Source: an uncultured Lachnospiraceae bacterium
GTDB lineage: Bacteria > Bacillota > Clostridia > Lachnospirales > Lachnospiraceae
DNA length: 19,183 bases
Assembly (NCBI GenBank): GCA_902764045.1
Contig: CACWUI010000010.1
Location: 1 to 19,183 of the forward strand
Direction of reading: 5' to 3'
Part shown: positions 1 to 7,283 of the stretch, one piece after another
Numbering within the stretch: position 1 is the stretch's first letter
Layout: each line of letters begins with the position of its first letter
The notes under the pieces: model-generated
What the model saw: the letters and a program-made list of their open reading frames with translations, nothing else
Told to the model about the DNA's origin: nothing
Database searches by the model: none
Translations under genes and position numbers: made by a program

Positions 1-1287
1 ATGATAGCCATTATTAGGGTTTGCTCTAAACAATTCATTTGGCCGTTCAATAGGTGCATAAAGCATTGTCCTCATAAACTGAGGATATGTCATTCCCGTA
101 AGAAAGCCTCGCATATGAAAAGCAGTCAGAAGTGTAGCTCCTGCACAGCCCTGGTAAAAGCCGGCCTTATCCTGATTTATAAAATACCGAATGTCTCTCT
201 GAGTAGTAACGAGCCAACCATTCCCATCGAAAGTACCCTTAACACTGTTTTCCGTATTAACGGTTCCTGTTGCAAGCCATCCATTTCCGCCAAAGAAAGA
301 CCAATGAACTTTAGCCTTTCCATCGGGATTAGCACTTGTACCCATCTGCTGCCAGCCTGTGCGCAGCCAGCCGTTTGGTCCAAAGTAACTCCAATGCTTA
401 ACAGAGTTACCGTCCGGATTGTTTGTACCTTTACCCATATGTTGCCAGTTGGTACGGAGCCAACCATTACTGCCAAAATATGACCAGTGTGGCGTCTTTT
501 CACCGGTTGACCTGTCCATATATTTCCAGCCGGTAACGAGCCATCCGTTATTCCCAAAATAGCTCCAATGAGGAGTCTTTTCGCCGGTTGACCTGTCCAT
601 ATATTTCCAGCCGGTAACAAGCCATCCGTTATTTCCGAAAAATGACCAGTGAGGAACTTTCTCCCCCTGCTTTTTGTCCATTTTGTGCCATCCGGTATAT
701 ATCTTTCCTTCGTTATCAAAATAGGACCAGTGTTCCGGTGATTCACCCTCTGCCTTACCCATTTTGTGCCATCCGGTATATGCTTTGCCGTTTTTATAAT
801 ATTTGAAAGCGCCGTCCTCTTTGTACCAGCCGTTTTTTTCTTTTACAGTCATTTTACAAACAGCGGTTTTTCCGGCGGATTTTGTCTTTACTGTTATGGA
901 TACCGTTCCGCCTTTCAGTGCATTTACTGTTCCATCATCATTCACAGTAGCAATTTTTTTATTACTGCTGGACCAGATGAGTGTTTTGTCTGTAGTGTCT
1001 GACGGACTGATTTCGGCAATAAGTTTTATTGAATCGCCCACAGTTAGTTCGGCCTTTGTTTTATCAAGGGTTACTTTTGTAACAGGTATGGTTTTATTTT
1101 TGCTATCTGAGTCTTTTTCTTTTTTCTTATCGGTTTTATCATCAGAACTGTTTTGCGTTATTTTTTTTTGGTCATCCTGTATTGTTTGAGTAGTTTCCTG
1201 TGCATATCCCGTTATCGGGCAGGCAGCAGATAGAGCGGGGATGGAAAATGCAATAAATGCAGTTAACAATTGTTTCTTAAATTTCAT
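1..1287 (-). CDS. Secreted Big_2 / cell-wall-binding-repeat protein with C39-like peptidase domain (partial, C-terminus missing)
   Basis: The start ATG at 1287-1285 is preceded by AGGAGGACAATATC, an excellent ribosome site, and the frame is open to position 1 (429 codons). Residues 1-29 form a signal peptide (MKFKKQLL, hydrophobic core, GYA-QE cleavage). A charged Ser/Lys/Asp linker follows, then a Big_2 Ig-like domain at about 58-135 (IPVTKVTLDK, LIWSSSNKKIATV, VSITV). Residues about 139-350 are aromatic cell-wall-binding repeats of the NGW-TGW / HWSYFG type. The last part (about 360-429) resembles a C39-family (Peptidase_C39_2) papain-like domain: YQGCAGATLL has the likely catalytic Cys at about residue 381, and His and Asp would lie beyond the edge. 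Probable role: surface-anchored cysteine peptidase or autolysin-like protein (inference). Its start lies 12 nt after the acyltransferase stop, so the two are probably one transcript. Confidence 0.82.
   Translation of the reverse strand, partial: MKFKKQLLTAFIAFSIPALSAACPITGYAQETTQTIQDDQKKITQNSSDDKTDKKKEKDSDSKNKTIPVTKVTLDKTKAELTVGDSIKLIAEISPSDTTDKTLIWSSSNKKIATVNDDGTVNALKGGTVSITVKTKSAGKTAVCKMTVKEKNGWYKEDGAFKYYKNGKAYTGWHKMGKAEGESPEHWSYFDNEGKIYTGWHKMDKKQGEKVPHWSFFGNNGWLVTGWKYMDRSTGEKTPHWSYFGNNGWLVTGWKYMDRSTGEKTPHWSYFGSNGWLRTNWQHMGKGTNNPDGNSVKHWSYFGPNGWLRTGWQQMGTSANPDGKAKVHWSFFGGNGWLATGTVNTENSVKGTFDGNGWLVTTQRDIRYFINQDKAGFYQGCAGATLLTAFHMRGFLTGMTYPQFMRTMLYAPIERPNELFRANPNNGYH
306..732 (-). repeat. Tandem 81-bp cell-wall-binding repeats inside the secreted protein gene
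   Basis: Successive His-Trp codons begin at 732, 651, 570, 489, 396 and 306 (reading down the minus strand). This gives unit lengths of 81, 81, 81, 93 and 90 bp (27, 27, 27, 31 and 30 residues). Each unit reads roughly HWSYFG-x-NGWL-x-TGW-x-x-M. The units at 651-571 and 570-490 are almost identical in DNA, which points to a recent duplication. The later units are more diverged and carry a short NPDG insertion. Confidence 0.85.
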
Positions 1288-1299
1288 GATATTGTCCTC

Positions 1300-2430
1300 C
1301 TAAAAAAGGTGAAATTTCTTTCTGCGTATGCGTGTCAGCAGTTCGCCGGCATAAGGTATTGCACCCAGCCCCTCAGCCAGACCGTAGCTTATTCCTAAAG
1401 AAAGAATGAGGAGAATCCACATAACTTCCATATGAGAAACAGCAGCGTTTGTATGATCAAAAAATGCCACCTTTTGCTCAAAATACATTTGAACAGGTCT
1501 GTGTATTAGATATATTGCGAATGAGCATATGCTCAAACGGGCAAAAACAAAATTCGGTCTTTTTGCCGGGATCATATACATTAAGTCAAACAGGCAATAT
1601 GCTACGGGCGGCCAGGTGAAAAAAGAATACCAGATCATATATGATGACATATTTTTATGAAGGAATATCTGCAGGTAAACAGAAACACATACACCGATCA
1701 CAACAACTGCGATATCAACCGGGATCCTGATAGCGAGAAATTTTTTCTTCAGTTTAGTATTCAGATAATATATGTGCCCCATAAATATATAGACACCGGA
1801 AAAAGATGTCCAAAATAAAGGTTGAGCCTGAAGGGATAATGCGTCCATATCAAAAGCGGAATAAAAAACATTGATCCCCGGAATAACAAAAAGAGTTGCG
1901 ATACAAACAGCAAGTAAAAAATAAAGTGCCGGAAGAGAAACGCCTTTTATTCCTTTTGCAAGAAACGGGATAAAAATATAAACCCCGATTATCATGGGCA
2001 AGTACCAACTGTGATACATTTGCAATTTATTGACAAACAAGGCCTGCCGTCCCCATAATATCCAGTCAAAAGGGGTATTGTTTAACCATGAAAGGAAGAT
2101 GTTATAAAATACCAGCCATATTTCCCAGGTAATAACAATGGATAAAAGATTATGGAGCCAAAAATGCTTTATGCTCCCGGGAGCGTCATAATCCCTGTGA
2201 AGCAGCAGGTATCCTGTAAGCATTAAAAATAAAGGAACACCAAGTCGTCCTATGGTAAATAAAAATATAATAAGTGACTGGTCCATGGAGTTTACGGACA
2301 CTGCGGTATCGTAATCTTCAAGGTTGTAACAGGATTCCACAGCATGATTAAGAAGCACCAAAATAATAGCGATGCTTCTGATGATGTCCAGAGAATAGAT
2401 TCGGGTTTGTTTAACGGATTGAGTATTCAT
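1300..2430 (-). CDS. Acyltransferase 3 family membrane protein (376 aa)
   Basis: This is an integral membrane O-acyltransferase of the OafA/WecH-like acyltransferase-3 family, which typically acetylates cell-surface sugars. The N-terminus has the family signature: RIYSLDIIRSIAIILVLLNH, with Arg18 and the conserved His29 in the first membrane segment. FLMLTGYLLLHRD follows around residues 70-80, and further hydrophobic segments run to a basic C-tail (RIRRKKFHLF). I chose the ATG at 2430 because GGAG lies about 9 nt upstream and the family motif starts just after it. The open frame extends about 73 codons further upstream, but that part overlaps the nuclease gene in another frame and looks non-coding. 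The acyl donor and acceptor cannot be told from sequence. The downstream secreted repeat protein starts 12 nt after the stop, so co-expression is likely. Confidence 0.88.
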   Translation of the reverse strand: MNTQSVKQTRIYSLDIIRSIAIILVLLNHAVESCYNLEDYDTAVSVNSMDQSLIIFLFTIGRLGVPLFLMLTGYLLLHRDYDAPGSIKHFWLHNLLSIVITWEIWLVFYNIFLSWLNNTPFDWILWGRQALFVNKLQMYHSWYLPMIIGVYIFIPFLAKGIKGVSLPALYFLLAVCIATLFVIPGINVFYSAFDMDALSLQAQPLFWTSFSGVYIFMGHIYYLNTKLKKKFLAIRIPVDIAVVVIGVCVSVYLQIFLHKNMSSYMIWYSFFTWPPVAYCLFDLMYMIPAKRPNFVFARLSICSFAIYLIHRPVQMYFEQKVAFFDHTNAAVSHMEVMWILLILSLGISYGLAEGLGAIPYAGELLTRIRRKKFHLF

Positions 2431-2461
2431 GCAGGGAGCTCCACGTTTTTTATTACTATAC

Positions 2462-2492
2462 ATAATAGCACAAAACGGGGGACAGAGGTCAA
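2462..2492 (-). promoter_or_regulatory. Candidate promoter for the acyltransferase gene
   Basis: On the minus strand TTGACC (2487-2492) and TATTAT (2462-2467) are separated by 19 nt. The -10 is preceded by TGC, giving an extended -10 that could offset the long spacer. It lies in the 82-nt gap between the nuclease stop and the acyltransferase start, so the acyltransferase may be transcribed separately from the nuclease. Confidence 0.4.
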
Positions 2493-2512
2493 GATTATTT
2501 CTTGAATCGTTT

Positions 2513-3244
2513 TTACCCGCTGACCGTTTTCCGGCTCTCCCCCGTACTGTAATCAATCTCAATCCCGGGCTGGATATTATAGCAGAACACATTAAACGCC
2601 AGCCCCTCATCCTCCACAGATAAGGCCTGCATCCACACGCCTTTTGCAACCTGGTTATTTCCTTTAAAAACGGGTATCACTTTATACAATACGTGGTGAC
2701 CGGTTTCTTTTATATAATCCGCCACCCGGTTTTCAAAGGGAAGCATCCCTTCAACATTCAGATATCTTGTGCCTGTGATAAGGTTTTTCTCATTGGCATT
2801 CTCTCCCGTGAGCTGGTAGCCCACAAGATGGCATCTGTTGAATAAATAATCCCCGTCTATTCCCTCATACTTGATAAGATGCCAGCCGCTGGGCTTTATC
2901 ATGCCGATACTTCCTCTTGGTTCTTCAGGCATGGTGGCAGGCGATACATTTACATAAGTCTCGGTGCAGCGTCCAAGAAGGTCAAGATCCATGTAGATCT
3001 GAAATTCCTTTGCGCCGTCTTTTTTATCAAGTTCGGGGACATTATTATTTATCTCGATATAAGCCCGGTCTGTGTAATCGGGAAAAAGGCTGTAGTCAAT
3101 GTCAGTCCGCCGGTAAGAAAGATCTTTTTCCTTTGTAAATGCAGACAGATCAAAGGGAAGTTTATCCAGGGCAAAAGCCCCGGTGGCAGTTCCGATAGCT
3201 GCGGCTATAATTATAAAGACTGGTATGATTCTTTTTAACTTCAT
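2513..3244 (-). CDS. Secreted DNA/RNA non-specific endonuclease (NUC1/EndA-like, 243 aa)
   Basis: The protein has an N-terminal signal or anchor segment (MKLKRIIPVFIIIAAAIG, residues 1-25) followed by a beta-beta-alpha metal nuclease domain of the streptococcal EndA / clostridial NUC1 type. The diagnostic core at about 136-165 is NRCHLVGYQL, with His139 as the likely general base (DRGH in the classic motif), then ENANEKNLITGTRYLNVEG, which contains the metal-binding Asn. The C-terminal VLYKVIPVF and YNIQPGIEIDYSTG motifs also fit the family. The chosen ATG at 3244 has AGGA 8 nt upstream and gives a proper signal sequence; an in-frame upstream start at 3310 would overlap the promoter. Likely role: extracellular or surface nuclease for nucleic acid scavenging or DNA processing. 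A consensus promoter and a LexA-like box precede it. Confidence 0.88.
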   Translation of the reverse strand: MKLKRIIPVFIIIAAAIGTATGAFALDKLPFDLSAFTKEKDLSYRRTDIDYSLFPDYTDRAYIEINNNVPELDKKDGAKEFQIYMDLDLLGRCTETYVNVSPATMPEEPRGSIGMIKPSGWHLIKYEGIDGDYLFNRCHLVGYQLTGENANEKNLITGTRYLNVEGMLPFENRVADYIKETGHHVLYKVIPVFKGNNQVAKGVWMQALSVEDEGLAFNVFCYNIQPGIEIDYSTGESRKTVSG

Positions 3245-3266
3245 AAGTAAGATCCTGAAACATAAA

Positions 3267-3280
3267 CGAATATATGTTCG
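3267..3280 (-). promoter_or_regulatory. LexA/DinR-like SOS box candidate overlapping the nuclease transcription start
   Basis: On the minus strand CGAACATATATTCG matches the Gram-positive SOS box CGAACRNRYGTTYG at 13 of 14 positions (A for G at position 10). It begins just after the -10 hexamer, where a repressor would block initiation. A second half-site, ATATGTTCG (3292-3300, minus strand), lies in the -35/-10 spacer, so 9-bp inverted arms flank the -10. Confidence 0.45.
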
Positions 3281-3281
3281 C

Positions 3282-3310
3282 ATTATAAACCCGAACATAT
3301 AAGTTGTCAA
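3282..3310 (-). promoter_or_regulatory. Consensus sigma-A promoter for the nuclease gene
   Basis: Read on the minus strand: TTGACA (3305-3310), a 17-nt spacer, and TATAAT (3282-3287). Both hexamers are perfect. Transcription would start near 3275, about 30 nt before the chosen ATG at 3244. Such a strong promoter on a nuclease gene suggests it is normally held down by a repressor. Confidence 0.8.
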
Positions 3311-3333
3311 GGCGACATGGGCATGGTTATCTG

Positions 3334-3410
3334 AAGCCGGCGGGGACAGTTTTCTTAAGCCGACGGGGACGGTTTTCTGTCTCCCGTAAGGGAGACTGAG
3401 AACTGTCCCC
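3334..3410. repeat. REP-like hairpin with tandem half-copy (locus 1 of 3)
   Basis: A 23-bp unit (3334-3356) is repeated directly at 3357-3379 with 20 of 23 bases identical. The second copy enters a hairpin whose arms are 3365-3385 and 3390-3410. These are 21 nt each, 18 complementary, with two of the three differences being G-T wobbles, around a GTAA loop. The inner GTCTCCC-GTAA-GGGAGAC (3379-3396) is identical to the one at 10625-10642. It lies in the divergent gap between the nuclease and galK promoters. There is no T-run, so it is not an obvious terminator. Confidence 0.7.
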
Positions 3411-3427
3411 TCCGATCCTTAATCCGG

Positions 3428-3456
3428 TTGCTTAAACTTAAAAGAAAAAGTAGAAT
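3428..3456 (+). promoter_or_regulatory. Candidate promoter for the galK operon
   Basis: TTGCTT (3428-3433), a 17-nt spacer and TAGAAT (3451-3456) sit about 30 nt upstream of the galactokinase start. Each hexamer has one or two mismatches to the sigma-A consensus. Confidence 0.45.
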
Positions 3457-3487
3457 ATAAAAAAACATACCCCAAAAGGACTGAAAA

Positions 3488-4759
3488 ATGCTTCAAACAG
3501 ATCTTAAAAACCTCATATCATCAGGCAAATATGATAAATATTTCGCTTCACTGTATTCCTGCCTGCGTGACGAGGTGGGATATTACAGAGAACGTGCCTT
3601 GCGTATCGTAGAGGGTTTCAAAAAGGAATTCCCGGGGAATGCAGAGGGACCCCGCCTTTTTTCATCTCCGGGACGTCTGGAACTTACCGGTAACCATACC
3701 GACCATCAGGGCGGCATGGTGCTTACCGGCACCGTAAATGCAGATATCCTTGCCTGCGTTGCAAAAAACGGTATTGACGAAATAAACATCCTTTCCGAAG
3801 GCTACGGTAAGATCACCCTGTCTTGTAATGACACCGAACTTAAGCCGGAAGAAAAAAATACAACCACGGCTCTGGTTCGAGGTATGTTAAAGGCGGTGGG
3901 GGATGCGGGTTTTAAAGTTGGCGGATTTGATATGTATGCGGCGTCCGACGTGCCGGCGGGGCTTGGTATGTCATCCTCCGCAGCATTTGAGATTCTTATC
4001 GGAAGGGTTATGAATGACCTGTTTTGCGGCGGTGTACTTAGTAATGAGCAGATAGCTTACGCCGGCATGTATGCTGAAAGAAAGTATTTCGGTAAACCCT
4101 GCGGTCTTATGGATCAGATGGCTTGTATCACCGGCGGCATTAATATTTTTAACTTTGAAGATGCAGACAGACCGATGACAAGCCGTATAGACTTTGATTT
4201 TGAAAGTGCTGGTTTGGATATTATCGTGACGGACACAGGCACGGATCATGCGGATATGGCGGAGGATTTTAATGCCATACCTGAGGAAATGTATTCGGTG
4301 GCGAAGGCCTTGGGTGGCGAGAGGTTATGTGATATTGAGGAAAATGTATTCTATGAAAAAACACCCGAACTTCGGGAAAAAGTGGGTGACAGAGCGATCA
4401 TGCGTGCCATGCACTGGTATGATGAGGTAAAAAGAGTAAGACTGCAGAAAGAGGTCTTGGAGGAGAAAAATGTTGGTCGCTTTTTGGAAATTGTAAGGGC
4501 TTCGGGCCGTTCCTCATTTATGTATCTGCAAAATATAGATAATTATAAAGATCCGAAATTTCAGTCGGTGGCTCTAAGCCTTGCCCTGGCGGACCATTTA
4601 CTGGGAGACAAAGGCGCGGTGCGCATTCAGGGCGGAGGCTTTGCTGGAAGTATCATAGCCTTTGTGCCAAAGGAAATGTCGGATGATTATATAACAAATA
4701 TGGAGAAACTGCTTGGGGCAGGAAGCTGCCGCAGGGTAAAGATAAGGAGCAAGGTATGA
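3488..4759 (+). CDS. galK: Galactokinase (GHMP kinase family, 423 aa)
   Basis: It catalyses ATP-dependent phosphorylation of galactose to galactose-1-phosphate, the entry step of the Leloir pathway in the cytoplasm. The GalK signature is at 60-76 (SPGRLELTGNHTDHQGG) and the GHMP ATP-binding motif at 155-167 (VPAGLGMSSSAAF). The likely catalytic Asp209 lies in CGLMDQ, and the C-terminal GHMP motif is IQGGGFAGSIIAF. Usual galactokinases have GEHTDYNGG; here the Glu is Asn and the Tyr is His, a variant I associate with clostridial GalKs (from memory). The N-terminal lead of about 58 residues before motif I is longer than in the E. coli enzyme. AGGA precedes the ATG. Its stop overlaps the next start (ATGA), so it is translationally coupled to xth. 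No galT or galE is in view. Confidence 0.9.
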   Translation: MLQTDLKNLISSGKYDKYFASLYSCLRDEVGYYRERALRIVEGFKKEFPGNAEGPRLFSSPGRLELTGNHTDHQGGMVLTGTVNADILACVAKNGIDEINILSEGYGKITLSCNDTELKPEEKNTTTALVRGMLKAVGDAGFKVGGFDMYAASDVPAGLGMSSSAAFEILIGRVMNDLFCGGVLSNEQIAYAGMYAERKYFGKPCGLMDQMACITGGINIFNFEDADRPMTSRIDFDFESAGLDIIVTDTGTDHADMAEDFNAIPEEMYSVAKALGGERLCDIEENVFYEKTPELREKVGDRAIMRAMHWYDEVKRVRLQKEVLEEKNVGRFLEIVRASGRSSFMYLQNIDNYKDPKFQSVALSLALADHLLGDKGAVRIQGGGFAGSIIAFVPKEMSDDYITNMEKLLGAGSCRRVKIRSKV

Positions 4760-5511
4760 GATTGATTTCGTGGAATGTTAATGGTCTGAGAGCCGTTATG
4801 AAAAAGAATTTTTATGAATTTGTAAATGAAGCAGATCCGGATATCCTCTGCATTCAGGAGACCAAGATGCAGGAAGGGCAGGCGGAGGTGGAGCTGCCTC
4901 AATACCACAAGTACTGGTGCTCTGCAGAAAAGAAGGGCTATTCCGGTACCTTGACTCTTTCCAAAGAGGAGCCGGTAAATGTAACCTGTAACATGGGTGT
5001 GGACAAGCACGACCATGAAGGACGTATTGTGTGCTGCGAGTACCCGGGCTTTTACCTTGTAAATGTATATGTCCCCAATTCCCAAAACGAACTTGCAAGG
5101 CTTGATTACCGTATGGAGTGGGAGGAAGATTTCCTAAAGTACATAAAAGAACTGGAGAAGAACAAGTCTGTTATCATTTGCGGTGATATGAATGTGGCCC
5201 ATAAAGAAATCGATCTGAAAAACCCTGCCACAAACAGGAAAAATGCGGGATTTACGGATGAAGAGCGGGAGAAAATGAGCATTTTGCAGGACTCCGGGCT
5301 TACGGACACCTTCAGATTCTTTTACCCGGACCGGGAAGGAGCATATTCCTGGTGGAGTTTTCGGGGTAATGCCAGAGCCAATAATACGGGATGGCGTATC
5401 GATTATTTTCTGGTGTCTGAAAGGCTTAATGACAGGCTTAAGGGAGCGGATATACTTATGGAAGTGCAGGGCAGCGACCATTGCCCGGTGGTGTTGGATA
5501 TAGATTTATAA
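4756..5511 (+). CDS. xth: Exodeoxyribonuclease III / AP endonuclease (251 aa)
   Basis: It is an Mg-dependent AP endonuclease and 3'-5' exonuclease of base-excision repair, in the endonuclease/exonuclease/phosphatase superfamily. Catalytic motifs appear in order: ISWNVNGLRA (Asn7), CIQETKMQ (metal ligand Glu35), NVYVPNSQ, GDMNVAH (Asp/Asn pair near 143-145), WRIDYFLVS, and the C-terminal GSDHCPV (Asp-His pair near 240). Length is typical for the family. The start ATG overlaps the galK stop as ATGA. The next gene's ribosome site lies about 15 nt downstream, consistent with one transcript. It is functionally related to the Tag glycosylase further down the same run. Confidence 0.95.
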   Translation: MRLISWNVNGLRAVMKKNFYEFVNEADPDILCIQETKMQEGQAEVELPQYHKYWCSAEKKGYSGTLTLSKEEPVNVTCNMGVDKHDHEGRIVCCEYPGFYLVNVYVPNSQNELARLDYRMEWEEDFLKYIKELEKNKSVIICGDMNVAHKEIDLKNPATNRKNAGFTDEEREKMSILQDSGLTDTFRFFYPDREGAYSWWSFRGNARANNTGWRIDYFLVSERLNDRLKGADILMEVQGSDHCPVVLDIDL

Positions 5512-5538
5512 GTGACGGGCATAAAAGAGGAAATGACA

Positions 5539-6021
5539 ATGGAGAGCAAAATAAAAATAAGAAAAGCCATGAAGGAAGACATTCCCCGCCTGCTGGACCT
5601 GCTTACGCAGGTTGCTATGGTCCATCACAAGGGACGTCCGGATCTGTTTAAGGGCGGTGTGACCAAATATACAAAGGAACAGCTGGAGGATATCCTTGAA
5701 AAAGAGGATGTAAAGGTATTTGTATGCGAGGATCATTCGGGAAATGTGGTTGCACACGCTTTTTGCCTTGATAAAACCGTTAGGGACAGTCAGGTGCTTA
5801 CTGATGTAAAGACCTTGTATATAGATGACATTTGCATAGACGAAAGCTGTAGAGGACAGGGAATAGGACGGGAAATGTATCGTTATATACAGGAATATGC
5901 CAGGTCGGAAAATTTTTATCGCATTACACTTAATGTATATGGCTTTAACCAGGATGCCGTAAAATTTTATGAGGCAATGGGGATGAAGGCACTTAAAGTA
6001 GGGATGGAGGAGATATTGTAA
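5539..6021 (+). CDS. GNAT-family N-acetyltransferase (160 aa)
   Basis: This is an acetyl-CoA-dependent acyltransferase of unknown substrate. The start (KIKIRKAMKEDIPRLLDLL) is typical of GNAT proteins. Motif A reads IDDICIDESCRGQGIG, with the acetyl-CoA pyrophosphate loop RGQGIG at 105-110. The C-terminal NQDAVKFYEAMGM (about 137-149) is the family's motif B. I chose the ATG at 5539 because GAGG lies 8 nt upstream; an in-frame GTG at 5512 directly after the xth stop has no ribosome site. It follows xth by 27 nt and is probably in the same operon. The substrate could be an amine or a ribosomal or other protein N-terminus; nothing here decides. Confidence 0.85.
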   Translation: MESKIKIRKAMKEDIPRLLDLLTQVAMVHHKGRPDLFKGGVTKYTKEQLEDILEKEDVKVFVCEDHSGNVVAHAFCLDKTVRDSQVLTDVKTLYIDDICIDESCRGQGIGREMYRYIQEYARSENFYRITLNVYGFNQDAVKFYEAMGMKALKVGMEEIL

Positions 6022-6040
6022 TATATGATTGTCAGGGTGA

Positions 6041-6157
6041 CTGAAAGGATATGTTGAGGAAAACCCCGGCAGGATTGATATGGTCAAATTGGTGCTGTAT
6101 AATGATGTGACATTTCAGGCTTACGACATGGCTCTGAAAGAACAGAGGCTTAAATGA
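6041..6157 (+). pseudogene. Short unidentified coding remnant or small ORF between the GNAT and mscS genes
   Basis: The frame is open for 38 codons from just after a TGA at 6038 to a TGA at 6155. The only ATG (6080) would give 25 residues (MVKLVLYNDVTFQAYDMALK, then EQRLK). The sequence before that ATG (KGYVEENPGRID) also looks like real protein, which suggests the C-terminal end of a lost gene rather than an intact small gene. I do not recognise the family. No good ribosome site precedes the ATG. Confidence 0.3.
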
Positions 6158-6182
6158 TTCAGAAATATAAGAGGTGAAAGAA

Positions 6183-7010
6183 ATGCCCGTAGGAGTAACA
6201 ATAATATCGTGGTTGATAGGTATAGCTGTGATCATCGCCGCAACCTGGCTTGCTATACGTATCAACAGATATGTATTCGGGAAGATACGAAAGAAAAACA
6301 ATTCCCTGAATTTCATGTACACGGAAAAGATCATAACAGCCGGAATAATTTTTTGTGCCCTTATCCTGGTGATAAGTATGTTCGGAGGCACCCAGAATGT
6401 CTGGAAAAGCGTGCTGGGAAGTACTGCCGTTATCAGTGCTGTTGTGGGTCTTGCGGCGCAGGATGTGTTAAAGAACATTCTGGCGGGAATGATGCTCAGC
6501 ATCCACAAGCCCTTTGATGTGGGAGACCGTATCATCTTGGAGGACGACACGGCGGGGATAGTAAAGAAAATGAACACCAGACACGTGGAACTGGTGGGAC
6601 TGGACGGTATAAGAGTGATAGTACCAAACAGCGATATTGCAGCAATGAAACTCAGAAACCATAACTTTACATCCGTGATACGCTCTGTCTGTTTCAAGTT
6701 TTATATCGGTTATGACAGCGATATGGAAAAAGCAAAGCAGATAATAACAGATACCATAAGAGAAAGTGAGTATACACTGCCGCGCTCCGTTGTGGATGAC
6801 AAAGACGGGGACGTTTACGGCAAGGTTTACTTTATGGAATTCGGTGAAAGCGCGCTGATACTGACTACCACGGTATATTATGAAAATATATATACCTCTG
6901 AGGTGATCACGGACGAGATAAATACGAAGGTAAGAGATGCCCTTATAAGAGGCGGCATAGAGATACCTTATCCTTATATAAATGTAGTGGAAAAACAGGA
7001 AAATAAATAA
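6183..7010 (+). CDS. Small-conductance mechanosensitive channel, MscS family (275 aa)
   Basis: It is a membrane channel that opens under membrane tension to release solutes in hypo-osmotic shock. There are three membrane segments: about 5-25, 48-68 and the pore-lining helix 74-105. The last has the Gly/Ala packing pattern of MscS TM3 (STAVISAVVGLAAQDVLKN) and is followed by the family signature KPFDVGDRI. The cytoplasmic beta domain (about 115-180; IVPNSDIAAMKLRNHN) and the C-terminal alpha-beta domain fit the standard short MscS. The ATG at 6183 is chosen because AGAGGTG lies 6 nt upstream; an in-frame GTG at 6174 is part of that ribosome site. The next gene starts 16 nt downstream. Confidence 0.92.
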   Translation: MPVGVTIISWLIGIAVIIAATWLAIRINRYVFGKIRKKNNSLNFMYTEKIITAGIIFCALILVISMFGGTQNVWKSVLGSTAVISAVVGLAAQDVLKNILAGMMLSIHKPFDVGDRIILEDDTAGIVKKMNTRHVELVGLDGIRVIVPNSDIAAMKLRNHNFTSVIRSVCFKFYIGYDSDMEKAKQIITDTIRESEYTLPRSVVDDKDGDVYGKVYFMEFGESALILTTTVYYENIYTSEVITDEINTKVRDALIRGGIEIPYPYINVVEKQENK

Positions 7011-7026
7011 TACGGAGGAAACGATC

Positions 7027-7281
7027 ATGGCAGAATATTCATACACACCTGCAGGCGTCTGTTCTCAGAAGATCAATTTTAGAATAGAAGACGGAAAACT
7101 TTACGATATCAGATTCACCGGGGGATGTCCCGGAAACTTAAGCGCTATTTCCAGGCTTTTGGAAGGCGCCGATGCAAAGGAAACGGCTGCACTTTTACGT
7201 GGAAATGATTGCGGCAACCGGGGTACTTCATGTGCGGACCAGCTTTCAATAGCCATTGAAGAGGTCACTAAAGGAGCCTGA
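7027..7281 (+). CDS. TSCPD domain protein (TIGR03905-like, 84 aa)
   Basis: This small protein is made of a single TSCPD domain, related to the Cys-rich C-terminal tail of class II ribonucleotide reductases. Its function is not established. Conserved parts are YTPAGVCSQKINF near the N-terminus, FTGGCPGNLSAISRLLEG, and CGNRGTSCADQLSIAI near the C-terminus. The name-giving TSCPD motif is TSCAD here, one substitution. Four conserved cysteines could bind metal (inference). GGAGG stands 8 nt before the ATG. It lies 16 nt after mscS and 2 nt before tag, so it is within the operon. Confidence 0.85.
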   Translation: MAEYSYTPAGVCSQKINFRIEDGKLYDIRFTGGCPGNLSAISRLLEGADAKETAALLRGNDCGNRGTSCADQLSIAIEEVTKGA

Positions 7282-7283
7282 AA

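Noticed and set aside
306..732. Regular 81-bp repeats that could suggest a CRISPR array
   Set aside because: They are in frame in a secreted protein, have no unique spacers, and encode typical HWSYFG-NGW cell-wall-binding units.
2489..2505. TCAAGA/TCTTGA hairpin downstream of the nuclease gene as a terminator
   Set aside because: The stem is only about 6 bp of A/T-rich pairs with no proper T-run, and it overlaps the acyltransferase -35.
2431..2649. N-terminal extension of the acyltransferase to an ATG at 2649
   Set aside because: It overlaps the nuclease gene in another frame, lacks family similarity and has a poor ribosome site; the ATG at 2430 precedes the family motif and has GGAG.
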